Below, one piece after another: positions 52,038 through 61,930 of a stretch of 64,000 nt of DNA. The notes beneath the pieces were generated by a model. It was given only the letters and a program-made list of their open reading frames with translations. It did no database searches and had not been told where the DNA came from. Every line of letters starts with the position of its first letter. Positions within the stretch are counted from its first letter, which is position 1. The stretch lies in NCBI RefSeq assembly GCF_005844425.1, contig NZ_SPHL01000002.1, positions 28,469-92,468 on the forward strand. The letters are read 5' to 3'. This DNA comes from Anaerofustis stercorihominis (GTDB lineage Bacteria; Bacillota; Clostridia; Eubacteriales; Anaerofustaceae). A program made the translations under genes and the position numbers.

Positions 52038-52066
52038 TTGCAAATATTATATTTTTTCCTTATTAT
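52038..52066 (+). promoter_or_regulatory. Promoter of nifS-nifU
   Basis: TTGCAA (52038-52043), 17 bp, TATTAT (52061-52066). Confidence 0.55.
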
Positions 52067-52106
52067 AGTCATGCTATAAACAGACGTGTTTGAAAGGAGA
52101 AAATAT

Positions 52107-53261
52107 ATGAGGGTATATTTAGATAATGCGGCGACAACAAGACCTTATAATGAGGTTATAGATATAATTAACGAATATAATACTGAGTATTATGGCAATG
52201 CTTCTTCTCTTCACTCTTTTGGTAGAGAAGCAAGAAAAGGAATTGAATGGGCAAGAGAAGAAATTGCAAATTTGATTAATGCATCAGCAAGAGAAATTTT
52301 ATTTACAAGCGGTGCTACTGAAAGTGATAACTGGGCCATAAGAGGAGCGGCTTATCACAATATAGAAAAAGGAAAACATATAATAACTTCTGCAATTGAG
52401 CACCATGCTGTTCTTCATACTTGTAAACAACTTGAAAAAGAAGGTTTTGAAGTAACTTATCTTCCTGTTGACAGTGAAGGTAACATCAATTTAAGAGATT
52501 TAAAAGATGCAATAAGAGAAGATACAACTCTAATAAGCATTATGGCTGCAAACAATGAAATAGGTACAATTGAACCTATTAAGGAAATAGGAGAAATTGC
52601 AAGAAAAAAAGGTATACTTTTCCATACAGATGCAGTTCAAGCCATAGGAAAAATGGATATAGATGTTGAAAAAATGAATATTGATATGCTTTCAATGTCT
52701 GCTCATAAAATACACGGACCAAAAGGAATAGGATTTTTGTATATAAATAAAAAAGTAAGAATTGATGTTTTTATGCAAGGAGGAGGACAAGAAAGAGCTT
52801 TAAGAGCTGGAACTTATAATGCACCTTGCATTGCAGGAATGGGTAAAGCCGTTGAAATAACAAAGGCAAACATGGAAAAAAATATTCCATATATGAAAGA
52901 ACTTAGAGATTATTTTATAGATGAAATATTAAAAGATGTACCTGATACAATATTAAACGGAAGCAGAGAAAAAAGATTATGTAACAATATTAATTTTACT
53001 TTTAAAGGAATTGAAGGGGAAGCATTGTTATATGCTCTTGATTTAAAGGGTATAGCTTGTTCAACAGGATCTGCTTGTACGGCTGATTCTGGAAGTGAAT
53101 CTCATGTTATAGATGCTTTAGGAGATAATAATAAGTTTGAAATAGGTGCAAGTGTAAGATTCTCTTTAAGTGAATTTAATACAAAAGAAGAAGTAAATTA
53201 CACAATTGCAGTTTTAAAAGATACAATAAATAAATTAAGAAAATTAAGTCCATTTTATTAG
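52107..53261 (+). CDS. nifS: Cysteine desulfurase (NifS/IscS type)
   Basis: PLP enzyme that takes sulfur from cysteine for Fe-S assembly. The 384-aa protein has VYLDNAATTRPYNEVIDII, FTSGATESDNWAI, the histidine of SAIEHHAVL, HTDAVQAIGKM, the Schiff-base lysine in SAHKIHGPKGIGF, and the persulfide cysteine in GIACSTGSACTADSG. AAGGAG gives the start at 52107; the longer frame from 52086 contains the ribosome site itself. The adjoining scaffold gene confirms the role in Fe-S assembly. Confidence 0.94.
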   Translation: MRVYLDNAATTRPYNEVIDIINEYNTEYYGNASSLHSFGREARKGIEWAREEIANLINASAREILFTSGATESDNWAIRGAAYHNIEKGKHIITSAIEHHAVLHTCKQLEKEGFEVTYLPVDSEGNINLRDLKDAIREDTTLISIMAANNEIGTIEPIKEIGEIARKKGILFHTDAVQAIGKMDIDVEKMNIDMLSMSAHKIHGPKGIGFLYINKKVRIDVFMQGGGQERALRAGTYNAPCIAGMGKAVEITKANMEKNIPYMKELRDYFIDEILKDVPDTILNGSREKRLCNNINFTFKGIEGEALLYALDLKGIACSTGSACTADSGSESHVIDALGDNNKFEIGASVRFSLSEFNTKEEVNYTIAVLKDTINKLRKLSPFY

Positions 53262-53273
53262 GAGGTAAAGAAA

Positions 53274-53651
53274 ATGTATAATGATAAGGTATTAGATCAT
53301 TTCCAAAATCCAAGAAATGTAGGAGTAATAGAAGATGCTACTGTAGTAGCAAAAGAAGCAAGCCCATCTTGTGGGGATACAACAGAATTTTATTTAAAAA
53401 TAGATGAAAATGATGTTATAACAGATATCAAATTTAGAACTTTCGGATGTGCTGCAGCAATAGCAAGTGCAAGTATGTCAACAGAGCTTTTAAAAGGCAA
53501 AACAGTAAAAGAAGCAAGAGAAATAACAAATAAGAAAGTTGTTGAAGAACTTGGGGGACTTCCTCCTGCAAAAGTTCATTGTTCTGTTTTAGCAGAAGGT
53601 GTTATAAATAAAGCTTTGGATGAATATGAAGAAATGAAAAAGAACAAATAA
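53274..53651 (+). CDS. nifU: Fe-S cluster scaffold protein NifU/IscU
   Basis: 125-aa scaffold on which new Fe-S clusters are built. The three ligand cysteines are in SPSCGDTTEFYLKI, FGCAAAIASASMS and VHCSVLAEGVINKAL, with GDxT around the first. It lacks the NifU C-terminal and ferredoxin domains, as is usual for the short IscU-like form in Clostridia. It is 12 bp after nifS. No IscR is seen upstream. The location just before the SCIFF peptide and a radical-SAM enzyme, which needs Fe-S clusters, is suggestive. Confidence 0.93.
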   Translation: MYNDKVLDHFQNPRNVGVIEDATVVAKEASPSCGDTTEFYLKIDENDVITDIKFRTFGCAAAIASASMSTELLKGKTVKEAREITNKKVVEELGGLPPAKVHCSVLAEGVINKALDEYEEMKKNK

Positions 53652-53657
53652 ACTTTA

Positions 53658-53686
53658 TTGTAAATATAATTTATTTATGATATAAT
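53658..53686 (+). promoter_or_regulatory. Promoter of the SCIFF peptide gene
   Basis: TTGTAA (53658-53663), 17 bp, TATAAT (53681-53686) with TGA before it (extended -10), 34 bp before the peptide ATG. Confidence 0.65.
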
Positions 53687-53720
53687 TTTAAGAAGAAAAA
53701 ATATTTTTCGGAGGATAGAT

Positions 53721-53855
53721 ATGAAACATATTAAAAAAGTGAACGAAGTTAGAGAAGCAAGCAAAAATAAAGGCTGCGGAGAATGTGCTACATCTTGTCA
53801 ATCAGCATGCAAGACTTCTTGTACTGTTGGTAACCAACCTTGTGAAAATAAATAA
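53721..53855 (+). CDS. scfA: SCIFF ribosomally synthesised peptide precursor
   Basis: 44-aa peptide of the SCIFF family (six cysteines in forty-five residues), matured by a radical-SAM enzyme that forms a thioether from a cysteine to the alpha carbon of a nearby residue. It starts MKHIKKVNEVREASKNK and has cysteines at 19, 22, 26, 30, 34 and 41, with the core CGECATSCQSACKTSC. GGAGGA gives a strong start. The maturase gene follows after a hairpin, and secD-secF after that, the standard clostridial order. The peptide's biological role is unknown. Confidence 0.93.
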   Translation: MKHIKKVNEVREASKNKGCGECATSCQSACKTSCTVGNQPCENK

Positions 53856-53874
53856 AAAAATAAATAGAATAAAA

Positions 53875-53901
53875 AAAGCAACCTAAAGGTTGCCTTTTTT
53901 T
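53875..53901 (+). terminator. Terminator/attenuator between SCIFF and maturase
   Basis: GCAACC-TAAA-GGTTGC (53878-53893) followed by C and seven T. The maturase start is 16 bases later, so the hairpin should make the peptide mRNA exceed the maturase mRNA. Confidence 0.75.
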
Positions 53902-53916
53902 AAGTTAGAGGAAGAT

Positions 53917-55281
53917 ATGGGTATATATAAATATAAATTTAAAGATAAATATATTGTTTTAGATGTCAATTCATCTCTTGTTTATGATGTAGATGAAATG
54001 ACTTATGATGTTTTAGATTATTATAAAGATAAAAATGAAGAAGAAATTGTTGCTATCTTAAAAGATAAATATGATGAAAATGAAATAAAAGAAGTAATAG
54101 GTGAATTAAAAGAACTTGAAGAAGAAAACAGACTTTATACACCAGAAAAGAAAGTTAACAGAAAATTATTTGAAAAAGGCATTGTAAAAGCAATGTGTCT
54201 TCATGTTTCTCACGATTGTAATTTAGCTTGTCGTTACTGTTTTGCTTCCGGTGGAAATTTCAATATGAAAAAGGAAGTAATGAGCTTTGAAACTGCAAAA
54301 AAAGCAATTGATTTTATTATTAACAATTCAGGAAATAAAGTTCATCTTGAAGTTGACTTTTTTGGGGGAGAACCTCTTTTAAACTTTGATGTTGTTAAAA
54401 AGACAGTTGAATATGCAAAAGAAGAAGCTAAAAAATACGGTAAGATATTTAGATTTACATTAACAACAAACTGCGTTCTTTTAAATGATGAAATTATAGA
54501 TTATTTAAATAAAGAAATGTATAATGTTGTTTTATCAATTGACGGAAGAAAAGAAATCAATGACTTTACAAGACCTACTGCAAATGGTAAAGGAAGTTAT
54601 GATTTAATAATAGAAAATATTAAAAAGGTTGCTAAATCAAGAGATGAACTTGGTCTTGATTATTACATAAGAGGTACTTATACAAAACATAATTTAGATT
54701 TCTATAAAGATGTTGAACATTTTTCTGATCTTGGTTTAAAACAACTTTCTGTTGAAAGTGTTGTTGCCGATGAAAAAGAAGATTATGCAATAACAAAAGA
54801 AGATTTACCTGAAATTATGGAAAGCTATGATAAACTAACAGATATCTATCTTGAAAGACTTGGAACTGATAAAGAATTTAGATTTTTCCACTTTAATGTA
54901 GATTTAGATGGTGGAAAATGTGAATATAAGAGAGTTTCAGGTTGTGGTGCAGGATGTGAATATGTTGCTGTTACTCCTTTTGGAGATATTTATCCTTGTC
55001 ATCAATTTGTAGGTAACACTGATTTTATAATGGGTAATTTAGATGAAGGAATTACAAACGATAAATTAAGAACTGAATTTTATGATTCAAACAGTGTTCT
55101 TGACAAAAAAGAGTGTGAAAACTGTTTCTGTAAATATTTCTGTGGCGGAGGTTGTCACGCAAACAGCTACAACTTTAACGGCAGAATAAACGGTATTTAT
55201 GAAACAGGATGTGACATTTTAAGAAAAAGAATAGAATGTGCTATTTATATTAAGTGTAAAGAGAAAGAACTTATTGACTAG
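53917..55281 (+). CDS. scfB: Radical-SAM thioether-forming SCIFF maturase
   Basis: 454 aa. An N-terminal PqqD-like peptide-recognition region (about 1-90) leads into the radical-SAM barrel with the CNLACRYCFASGG cluster motif (C-x3-C-x2-C, about 105-115), FFGGEPLLNFD and LTTNCVLLND. A C-terminal SPASM-type region carries many cysteines for auxiliary clusters: SGCGAGCEYVAV, DIYPCHQFVGN, CENCFCKYFCGGGCHAN and TGCDILRKRIEC. The enzyme cross-links cysteines of the SCIFF peptide. The ATG at 53917 follows AGAGGAAG; an in-frame start at 53890 would overlap the hairpin. Confidence 0.95.
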   Translation: MGIYKYKFKDKYIVLDVNSSLVYDVDEMTYDVLDYYKDKNEEEIVAILKDKYDENEIKEVIGELKELEEENRLYTPEKKVNRKLFEKGIVKAMCLHVSHDCNLACRYCFASGGNFNMKKEVMSFETAKKAIDFIINNSGNKVHLEVDFFGGEPLLNFDVVKKTVEYAKEEAKKYGKIFRFTLTTNCVLLNDEIIDYLNKEMYNVVLSIDGRKEINDFTRPTANGKGSYDLIIENIKKVAKSRDELGLDYYIRGTYTKHNLDFYKDVEHFSDLGLKQLSVESVVADEKEDYAITKEDLPEIMESYDKLTDIYLERLGTDKEFRFFHFNVDLDGGKCEYKRVSGCGAGCEYVAVTPFGDIYPCHQFVGNTDFIMGNLDEGITNDKLRTEFYDSNSVLDKKECENCFCKYFCGGGCHANSYNFNGRINGIYETGCDILRKRIECAIYIKCKEKELID

Positions 55282-55335
55282 GTTATAATAACGTTGTAGA
55301 ATATACAAATATTAATATATAGGAGAAGATCATAT

Positions 55336-56628
55336 ATGAAAAAAAAGAAAAACGGGCTAAAGATGTTTATTATTTTAGTCATAGTTGCTTTTTGCTATTG
55401 TCTCTTTATGTTCGGGCTTCCTTTAAGTAAAGTAATAGGTATTTATGACATAGAACCTTTAAAAGATACCATAAATTATGGACTTGACTTAACAGGGGGA
55501 GTTAACGTTGTTTTACAAGCCAAAGAAAGTAATGGCAATGAAGTAACAGGCGAAACTTTAGATAAGGCGATTGAAACAATCAGAACACGTATAGATTCAT
55601 TAGGTGTAAAAGAACCTACTATTTCAAAACAAGGAACTGATAAGATCAGAGTATCAATTCCTGATGTTGAAGATCAAGAAGAAGCATTAGCATTAATTGG
55701 TAAAACAGCTAAATTGGAATTTGTTGATCCTGACGGAAATGTTATTCTTGATGGTTCAAATGTAAAAAGTGCTAAATATGAAATTCAAAAAAGTGATGGT
55801 TATGTAGAACAACCTGTTGTTGCTTTAGAATTGGATGATGAAGGTGCAAAGGCTTTTGCAGAGGCTACAGAAAAAAATATTGGTAATGTAATTTCAATCA
55901 AATTAGATGATGAAGTTATTTCTGCGCCAACAGTTCAAAATGCAATTACAGATGGTAAGTGTGTAATAACAGGTATGAAAGATTCTGAGGAAGCTACAGA
56001 GCTTGCAACTTTAATAACAGCCGGTTCTCTTCCTGTTGATTTGGAAGCTGTTGAAATAAGAACAGTAGGACCTACACTTGGTCAAGATTCTTTGACAAAA
56101 AGTTTAACTGCCGGAGTTATCGGTGTAGCATTGGTATTCTTATTTATGATAGTAATGTATTTACTTCCTGGTGTTGTTGCTGATATATCTCTTGCAATTT
56201 ATATTATTGTATATTTGATTTTAATGGCAGGGCTTGGAGTTACTTTAACGCTTCCTGGTATTGCAGGTATTATTCTTTCAATAGGTATGGCTGTTGACAG
56301 TAACGTTATTATATTTGAAAGAATGAAAGAAGAATTAAGAGCCGGCAGAAGTGTAAGAGGTGCCATTGATGCAGGTTTTTCGAGAGCTCTTACTTCTATT
56401 ATAGATGCAAACATTACAACTGTAATAGCCGGATTGGTTCTATTTTTCCTTGGTGCCGGAACAATTAAAGGTTTTGCGCTTACTTTAATGGTTGGGGTTG
56501 TTGTAAGTATGTTTACGGCTGTATTTGTAACAAAGAGATTAATGATATTATTTACCGAATCAGGTAAATTTGATGATCTAAAATTTTTCGGAATAAAGAG
56601 TGTGGGAGGTAATGAAAATGAATTATAA
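55336..56628 (+). CDS. secD: Protein translocase subunit SecD
   Basis: With SecF it uses the proton-motive force to pull secreted proteins across the membrane. The 430-aa protein has a first membrane segment (about 9-30), the YGLDLTGGVNVVLQA motif, an extracytoplasmic domain (about 45-245), and a five-helix block with the GPTLGQDSLTKS, IGMAVDSNVIIFERMKEELRAG and GFSRALTSIIDANITT signatures. The extracytoplasmic part is shorter than in E. coli SecD, as in other Firmicutes. It is 54 bp after the SCIFF maturase gene. Confidence 0.95.
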   Translation: MKKKKNGLKMFIILVIVAFCYCLFMFGLPLSKVIGIYDIEPLKDTINYGLDLTGGVNVVLQAKESNGNEVTGETLDKAIETIRTRIDSLGVKEPTISKQGTDKIRVSIPDVEDQEEALALIGKTAKLEFVDPDGNVILDGSNVKSAKYEIQKSDGYVEQPVVALELDDEGAKAFAEATEKNIGNVISIKLDDEVISAPTVQNAITDGKCVITGMKDSEEATELATLITAGSLPVDLEAVEIRTVGPTLGQDSLTKSLTAGVIGVALVFLFMIVMYLLPGVVADISLAIYIIVYLILMAGLGVTLTLPGIAGIILSIGMAVDSNVIIFERMKEELRAGRSVRGAIDAGFSRALTSIIDANITTVIAGLVLFFLGAGTIKGFALTLMVGVVVSMFTAVFVTKRLMILFTESGKFDDLKFFGIKSVGGNENEL

Positions 56629-57730
56629 TTATAAAATTAATTTTGCCAAACACGCAAAAAGATTCCTTACTATTGCAATTGTTTTAATGTTGGTATCAAT
56701 ATTTTCTTTAATATTTAAAGGTTTGGATTTTGGTATTGACTTTAAAGGCGGTACAATCGTAACAATTGAGCTAAATAAAACATTTACCACTGATGAAATA
56801 AAGAATATAACTGATAAGTATGATCCTAAAGCGGAAATTACATCTTCTGGGGATAATGCGACTCAAGTTGTAATAAGTACAAGTAAAGATTTAAGTGATT
56901 CTGAAAGAAAATCTTTATTTAATGATTTTAAAGCTGAGTATAAATTAGATAATAAAGACTTATTATCTATTGATAATGTTTCAGGTACAATCGGTGATGA
57001 GCTAAAATCAATGGCAATAAAAGCTTGTATTATTACTGTTATATGTATGCTTATTTACATTACTTTTAGATTTGAGTTTTTACAAGGTTTATGCGCAGTA
57101 TTTGCGTTAATATTTGACTTATGTATGGTTGTTGGAGTTTTCTCAATATTTGATATACAGGTAAATTCAACATTTATTGCCGCAACACTTACAATTTTAG
57201 GTTATTCCATAAATGATACAATAATAACCTTTGACAGAGTTAGAGAAAATATAATAAAAGTCGCTAAGGGTGATTTTTATAATTTAACAAATATCAGTAT
57301 TAATCAGACAATGAGGCGTTCAATCAATACTACACTTACAACGCTTCTTGCCGTTACTCCTCTTTTAATATTTGGTACAACATCAATAAGAGAATTTGTA
57401 TTTCCTATGATGATTGGATTTATTTCAGGGGTATTTTCTTCAATTTGTGTTGCTGTTCCTATGTGGTATTTGATAAAAGAATATCAAAAGAAGAAAAATC
57501 CAAAGAGCGTAAATATGTCTTCTAAAAAAGCAAGTAAACCAATTAATCAAGATTTATTAGATCCTGATTTTAAAGGTGCAAGTGAATATAGCTATGATGC
57601 TGATTATGCAAAAGACTTTGTAATGGAAGAAAAAAGCGACGAAGAACTTTTAAGAGAGAAAGAAGAAAGAAAAGCTAAAAGAAAAGCTAGAAAAGAAAGA
57701 AAGAAGAAAAGAAAAAAAGGACAAAGATAA
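56618..57730 (+). CDS. secF: Protein translocase subunit SecF
   Basis: 370 aa. Motifs: FKGLDFGIDFKGGTIVTIEL, SGTIGDELKSMAI, ILGYSINDTIITFDRVREN, INQTMRRSINTTLTTLLAV. Six membrane segments are followed by a long basic C-terminal tail (about 300-370) ending in a run of Lys/Arg, which is unusual in length. ATG 56618 lies eight bases after GGGAGG inside secD, overlapping by 11 bp; start codons at 56600 and 56612 leave too little space. A two-gene SecD/SecF rather than a fused SecDF is used here. Confidence 0.93.
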   Translation: MNYNYKINFAKHAKRFLTIAIVLMLVSIFSLIFKGLDFGIDFKGGTIVTIELNKTFTTDEIKNITDKYDPKAEITSSGDNATQVVISTSKDLSDSERKSLFNDFKAEYKLDNKDLLSIDNVSGTIGDELKSMAIKACIITVICMLIYITFRFEFLQGLCAVFALIFDLCMVVGVFSIFDIQVNSTFIAATLTILGYSINDTIITFDRVRENIIKVAKGDFYNLTNISINQTMRRSINTTLTTLLAVTPLLIFGTTSIREFVFPMMIGFISGVFSSICVAVPMWYLIKEYQKKKNPKSVNMSSKKASKPINQDLLDPDFKGASEYSYDADYAKDFVMEEKSDEELLREKEERKAKRKARKERKKKRKKGQR

Positions 57731-57752
57731 AAGACCACATATGTGGTCTTTT
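57729..57752. terminator. Bidirectional terminator
   Basis: Perfect palindrome AAAAGACCACAT-ATGTGGTCTTTT, ending secF on the plus strand and the metal ATPase on the minus strand. Confidence 0.9.
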
Positions 57753-57754
57753 TT

Positions 57755-59593
57755 TTATTTATATTTTAAAGCTCTAATGGAATTTAATATTGCGATTATT
57801 GCAACACCCACATCTGCAAAAATTGCTTCCCACATATTTGCCATTCCAAATGCGCCTAAAATCATTACTCCTATTTTTACTGCTAAGGCTATAACTATAT
57901 TTTGTTTTACTATAGAAAGTGTCTTTTTTGAAATTCTGTAGCCTGTAATAATTTTACTTGGTTCATCAGTCATTATAACAATATCGCTGGCTTCAATTGC
58001 TGCGTCACTTCCAAGACCGCCCATTGCAATTCCTATATCTGCCATTGTAAGAACCGGAGCATCGTTTAAACCATCTCCTACAAATACGAGTTTGCCTTTT
58101 TCTGATTTTGTTTGCATCAATTCTTTAACTTTATTTACTTTATCAATTGGGAGTAAGTTGGTATAAACATCATCAATTCCTATTTGATTTGCAACATATT
58201 CTCCAATTTCTTTTTTGTCTCCGGTAAGCATTACGGTCTTTTTAATGCCTAATTTTTTTAAGGATTTTATAGTTTCTTTTGAGTCCTCTTTTATTTCATC
58301 TAAAAGTAGGATATAACCTAAATATTGTTTTTCTTTACTTACATATAGTACAGTTCCTATACTTTTGGTTTCTTCTAACTCAATACCATTTTGTTTCATT
58401 AAATCGAAGTTACCAACTAATATTTCATTTTCATCAATAACAGCTTTTATTCCAAAACCTGATAGTTCTTCTATATTTTCTACTCTACTTGTATCAATAT
58501 GTTTATTATATGTTTGTTTAACAGATATTGCCAAAGGATGATTTGAATATGCTTCTGCATAAGCTGTAAGCTCAAGCAGTTCTTCCTTTTTAATATCTTT
58601 TGCATAAATTTCTTCTACTTTAAAATGTCCTTTTGTAAGAGTTCCTGTTTTATCAAAAACCATTATTTCAGCTTTTGATAATGCTTCTAAATAGTTACTT
58701 CCTTTTACTAAAACACCACTACTGCTTGCGGCTCCTATTCCACCAAAGAATCCAAGAGGGATTGAAATAACAAGAGCACAAGGACAGGATATTACAAGAA
58801 ATATTAAAGCTCTATAAATCCAATCAGAAAAAGGTGTAGATGTTACTATTGGAGGAATTAAAGCAAGTATTAATGCACATGAAACTACTATTGGCGTATA
58901 ATACTTAGCAAAAACAGAAATAAAATTTTCTGTATGGGATTTTTCGCTGCTTGCGTTTTCTATAAGTTCCAAAATTTTTGTAGCCGTTGATTCATCAAAT
59001 TCTTTTGTAACTTTTATTTTAAGTATTCCGTTTAGGTTAATACACCCACTTAAGACTTCATCGTTTTCTCTTACATCTCTTGGTAGAGATTCACCTGTAA
59101 GAGCGGAAGTATCAAGGGTTGATTTACCACTAAGTATAATACCATCAAGTGGTATTTTTTCTCCCGGTTTAACTATAATTTCAGCTCCAATATCTAAATC
59201 ATCAGGATCAACTTTTATTAATTCTCCATCTTTTTCTATATTTGCATAGTCGGGGCATATATCCATAAGTTCACCTATGGATTTTCTTGATTTATTTACT
59301 GCATAACTTTGGAACCATTCTCCTACTTGATAGAAAATCATAACGGCAGATCCTTCTGCATAGTCACTTAAAATTATAGAGCCTATTGATGCAATTGCCA
59401 TTAAAAAGTTTTCATCAAATACTTTTCCCTTTGATATATTTTTTATTGCTTTTAAGATAATGTCATACCCTGATAAAATATATGCCAGTAGAAATAAAAC
59501 AGGTGAAAAACTTGTATTTTTAAATATAAAACCGAAAACAAAAAGCGTTAAAGCAATGGTAATTTTGTATAGTTGCTTTTGTTGTTTGTTCAT
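57755..59593 (-). CDS. Zn/Cd/Pb-type P1B ATPase (ZntA/CadA-like)
   Basis: ATP-driven efflux of divalent soft metals through the cell membrane. The 612-aa protein has eight membrane segments, CPC (270-272, in FLVISCPCALVISIPLGF), the phosphorylation aspartate D314 in DKTGTLT, HP in YSNHPLAISV and GDGLNDAPVL. SCPCALVISIPLG and the C-terminal FADVGVAIIAILNS segment favour the Zn/Cd group over Cu. It has no N-terminal metal-binding domain; a 71-aa HMA protein is encoded just upstream instead. Confidence 0.92.
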   Translation of the reverse strand: MNKQQKQLYKITIALTLFVFGFIFKNTSFSPVLFLLAYILSGYDIILKAIKNISKGKVFDENFLMAIASIGSIILSDYAEGSAVMIFYQVGEWFQSYAVNKSRKSIGELMDICPDYANIEKDGELIKVDPDDLDIGAEIIVKPGEKIPLDGIILSGKSTLDTSALTGESLPRDVRENDEVLSGCINLNGILKIKVTKEFDESTATKILELIENASSEKSHTENFISVFAKYYTPIVVSCALILALIPPIVTSTPFSDWIYRALIFLVISCPCALVISIPLGFFGGIGAASSSGVLVKGSNYLEALSKAEIMVFDKTGTLTKGHFKVEEIYAKDIKKEELLELTAYAEAYSNHPLAISVKQTYNKHIDTSRVENIEELSGFGIKAVIDENEILVGNFDLMKQNGIELEETKSIGTVLYVSKEKQYLGYILLLDEIKEDSKETIKSLKKLGIKKTVMLTGDKKEIGEYVANQIGIDDVYTNLLPIDKVNKVKELMQTKSEKGKLVFVGDGLNDAPVLTMADIGIAMGGLGSDAAIEASDIVIMTDEPSKIITGYRISKKTLSIVKQNIVIALAVKIGVMILGAFGMANMWEAIFADVGVAIIAILNSIRALKYK

Positions 59594-59614
59594 TCTTTTC
59601 TCCTTAATTTTTAA

Positions 59615-59830
59615 TTATAGAATAATAGCTTCTTCGTCTATATCTTTAATAGCAACTCTTGCTTTTTCAATTATTTCTTCAAAATCTTCTTCATTTGCTT
59701 CCAATGTTAATTTTTGAAGCATAAAGTTTATATTTGCACTTTCTACTCCATCTATCTTTCTAATAGCTTCTTCCATTTTCATTGCACAATTTGCACAGTC
59801 AATGTTATCCATTTTAAATTTCTTTTTCAT
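59615..59830 (-). CDS. Separate heavy-metal-associated (HMA) domain protein
   Basis: 71-aa ferredoxin-like metallochaperone fold: FKMDNIDCANCAMKMEEAIRKIDGVESANINF with the C-x-x-C metal site, here D-C-A-N-C, which suits Zn or Cd. Normally this domain is fused to the front of the ATPase; here it lies 21 bp before it as a free-standing gene. It probably hands the metal to the pump. Confidence 0.88.
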   Translation of the reverse strand: MKKKFKMDNIDCANCAMKMEEAIRKIDGVESANINFMLQKLTLEANEEDFEEIIEKARVAIKDIDEEAIIL

Positions 59831-59851
59831 TTCTTTTCTCCTTTTTTATTT

Positions 59852-60211
59852 TTATTCTTCTATGTGATCAATTCCTTGGTTTAATATAGTCATAACATGT
59901 TCATCTGCTAAGGAATAAAAAACGGTTTTTCCTTCTTTTCTGTTTTTTATAAGTCTTGCTTGTTTTAAATTTTTTAATTGATGTGATACTGCTGATTGAG
60001 TCATATTTAAAATATTAGCAATATCGCAAACACACATTTCGCTGACAAGAAGAGCATTTAATATCTTAATTCTTGTACTGTCTCCAAAAACTTTAAACAG
60101 TTCTGCAAGGTTGTAAAGTTCTTCTTCGTTCGGCATTTTTTCATGCACTTTATCAACAATATCTTTATGAATGTGTTTTAATTCACACATTTCTATTTTT
60201 GCTGCTGCCAT
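59852..60211 (-). CDS. ArsR-family metal sensor (CadC/CzrA-like)
   Basis: 119-aa winged-helix repressor. It has the alpha-3 region ELYNLAELFKVFGDSTRIKILNALLVSEMCVCDIANILNMTQSAVSHQLKNLKQARLI with C-x-C in the position used by CadC-type sensors for Cd, Pb or Zn, and an N-terminal CELKHIHKDIVDKV that may supply more ligands. It precedes hma and the ATPase in one minus-strand unit. The start has GGAGGA upstream. A 26-bp dyad at 60232-60257 is its probable operator. Confidence 0.9.
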   Translation of the reverse strand: MAAAKIEMCELKHIHKDIVDKVHEKMPNEEELYNLAELFKVFGDSTRIKILNALLVSEMCVCDIANILNMTQSAVSHQLKNLKQARLIKNRKEGKTVFYSLADEHVMTILNQGIDHIEE

Positions 60212-60231
60212 AGCATCCTCCTTTACATATG

Positions 60232-60257
60232 AATATATGAATACTTGTTCATATATT
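60232..60257. promoter_or_regulatory. Operator of the metal-efflux operon
   Basis: AATATATGAA-TACTTG-TTCATATATT is a perfect 10-6-10 dyad, resembling the imperfect 12-2-12 sites of CadC/CzrA-type ArsR proteins, twenty bases before the ArsR start codon. Confidence 0.75.
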
Positions 60258-60316
60258 TAATTATATATATTTTAATTCTGTTGTCAATATAAAATAAAAA
60301 AAATATAAATTTATGC

Positions 60317-60347
60317 TTGACTTAGAGTTGACTTTAAGTCGTATATT
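60317..60347 (+). promoter_or_regulatory. MerR-type promoter with 19-bp spacer
   Basis: TTGACT (60317-60322), 19 bp, TATATT (60342-60347). A dyad GACTTA...TAAGTC (60319-60340) fills the spacer. The over-long spacer and central dyad are the hallmark of MerR-activated promoters, which the protein untwists when induced. Confidence 0.75.
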
Positions 60348-60373
60348 AGAATATAGAAAGGATGGTGTAGATA

Positions 60374-60766
60374 TTGAAAATAAAAGAAGCATCAATATTA
60401 ACTGGGATTTCAGAAAATAATTTAAGATATTATGAGAAAATAGGGCTTATTCCAAAAATAAAAAAAGATGAATCAGGTATAAGAGATTACAGTGAAGAAG
60501 ATATTAGATGGATAAAATTTATATTAAAATTCAAAGAAACAGGTGCAAAACTTGAATACATAAAGGAATATATGCATCTTGCACATTCAAATGATGACAC
60601 AAAGGAAAAAAGAAGGAATATTCTTTTGAATATAGAAAATGACCTTGAAACGCAAATAGCACATTTACAAGATTGTCTAAATATTGTAAGATGCAAAATT
60701 AAAAATTTTGATGATCTTTGTAATCCTGAAACAGAAAAAATAATTAGTACAATTAAAGATAATTAA
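60374..60766 (+). CDS. MerR-family transcriptional regulator
   Basis: 130 aa: winged helix IKEASILTGISENNLRYYEKIGLIP (residues 2-26), the second wing DYSEEDIRWIKFILKFKETGAKLEYIKEYM, and a long dimerisation helix (about 78-112) typical of MerR. The C-terminal effector part has a few cysteines but not the mercury triad. Start is TTG 60374 after GGATG. The next gene, an aldo-keto reductase, lies 12 bp on, suggesting regulation of a detoxifying reductase by an aldehyde or electrophile. Confidence 0.9.
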   Translation: MKIKEASILTGISENNLRYYEKIGLIPKIKKDESGIRDYSEEDIRWIKFILKFKETGAKLEYIKEYMHLAHSNDDTKEKRRNILLNIENDLETQIAHLQDCLNIVRCKIKNFDDLCNPETEKIISTIKDN

Positions 60767-61783
<1,017 letters not shown>

Positions 61784-61869
61784 TATTCTGCTATTACATT
61801 CTTAAATGTGATAAAAATATGAATTCAAATAGAAAGGAACCTTAAAAAGGATAAATTTTCAAAATATTC

Positions 61870-61898
61870 TTGACTTTTTATTGTTTATACTTTAATAT
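61870..61898 (+). promoter_or_regulatory. Promoter of the trpB2 leader
   Basis: TTGACT (61870-61875), 17 bp, TAATAT (61893-61898), about 30 bp before the T-box stem I. The preceding stretch 61784-61869 shows no other feature. Confidence 0.6.
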
Positions 61899-61930
61899 AA
61901 ATAAAAATTGAATCAATTATAAACCATATA

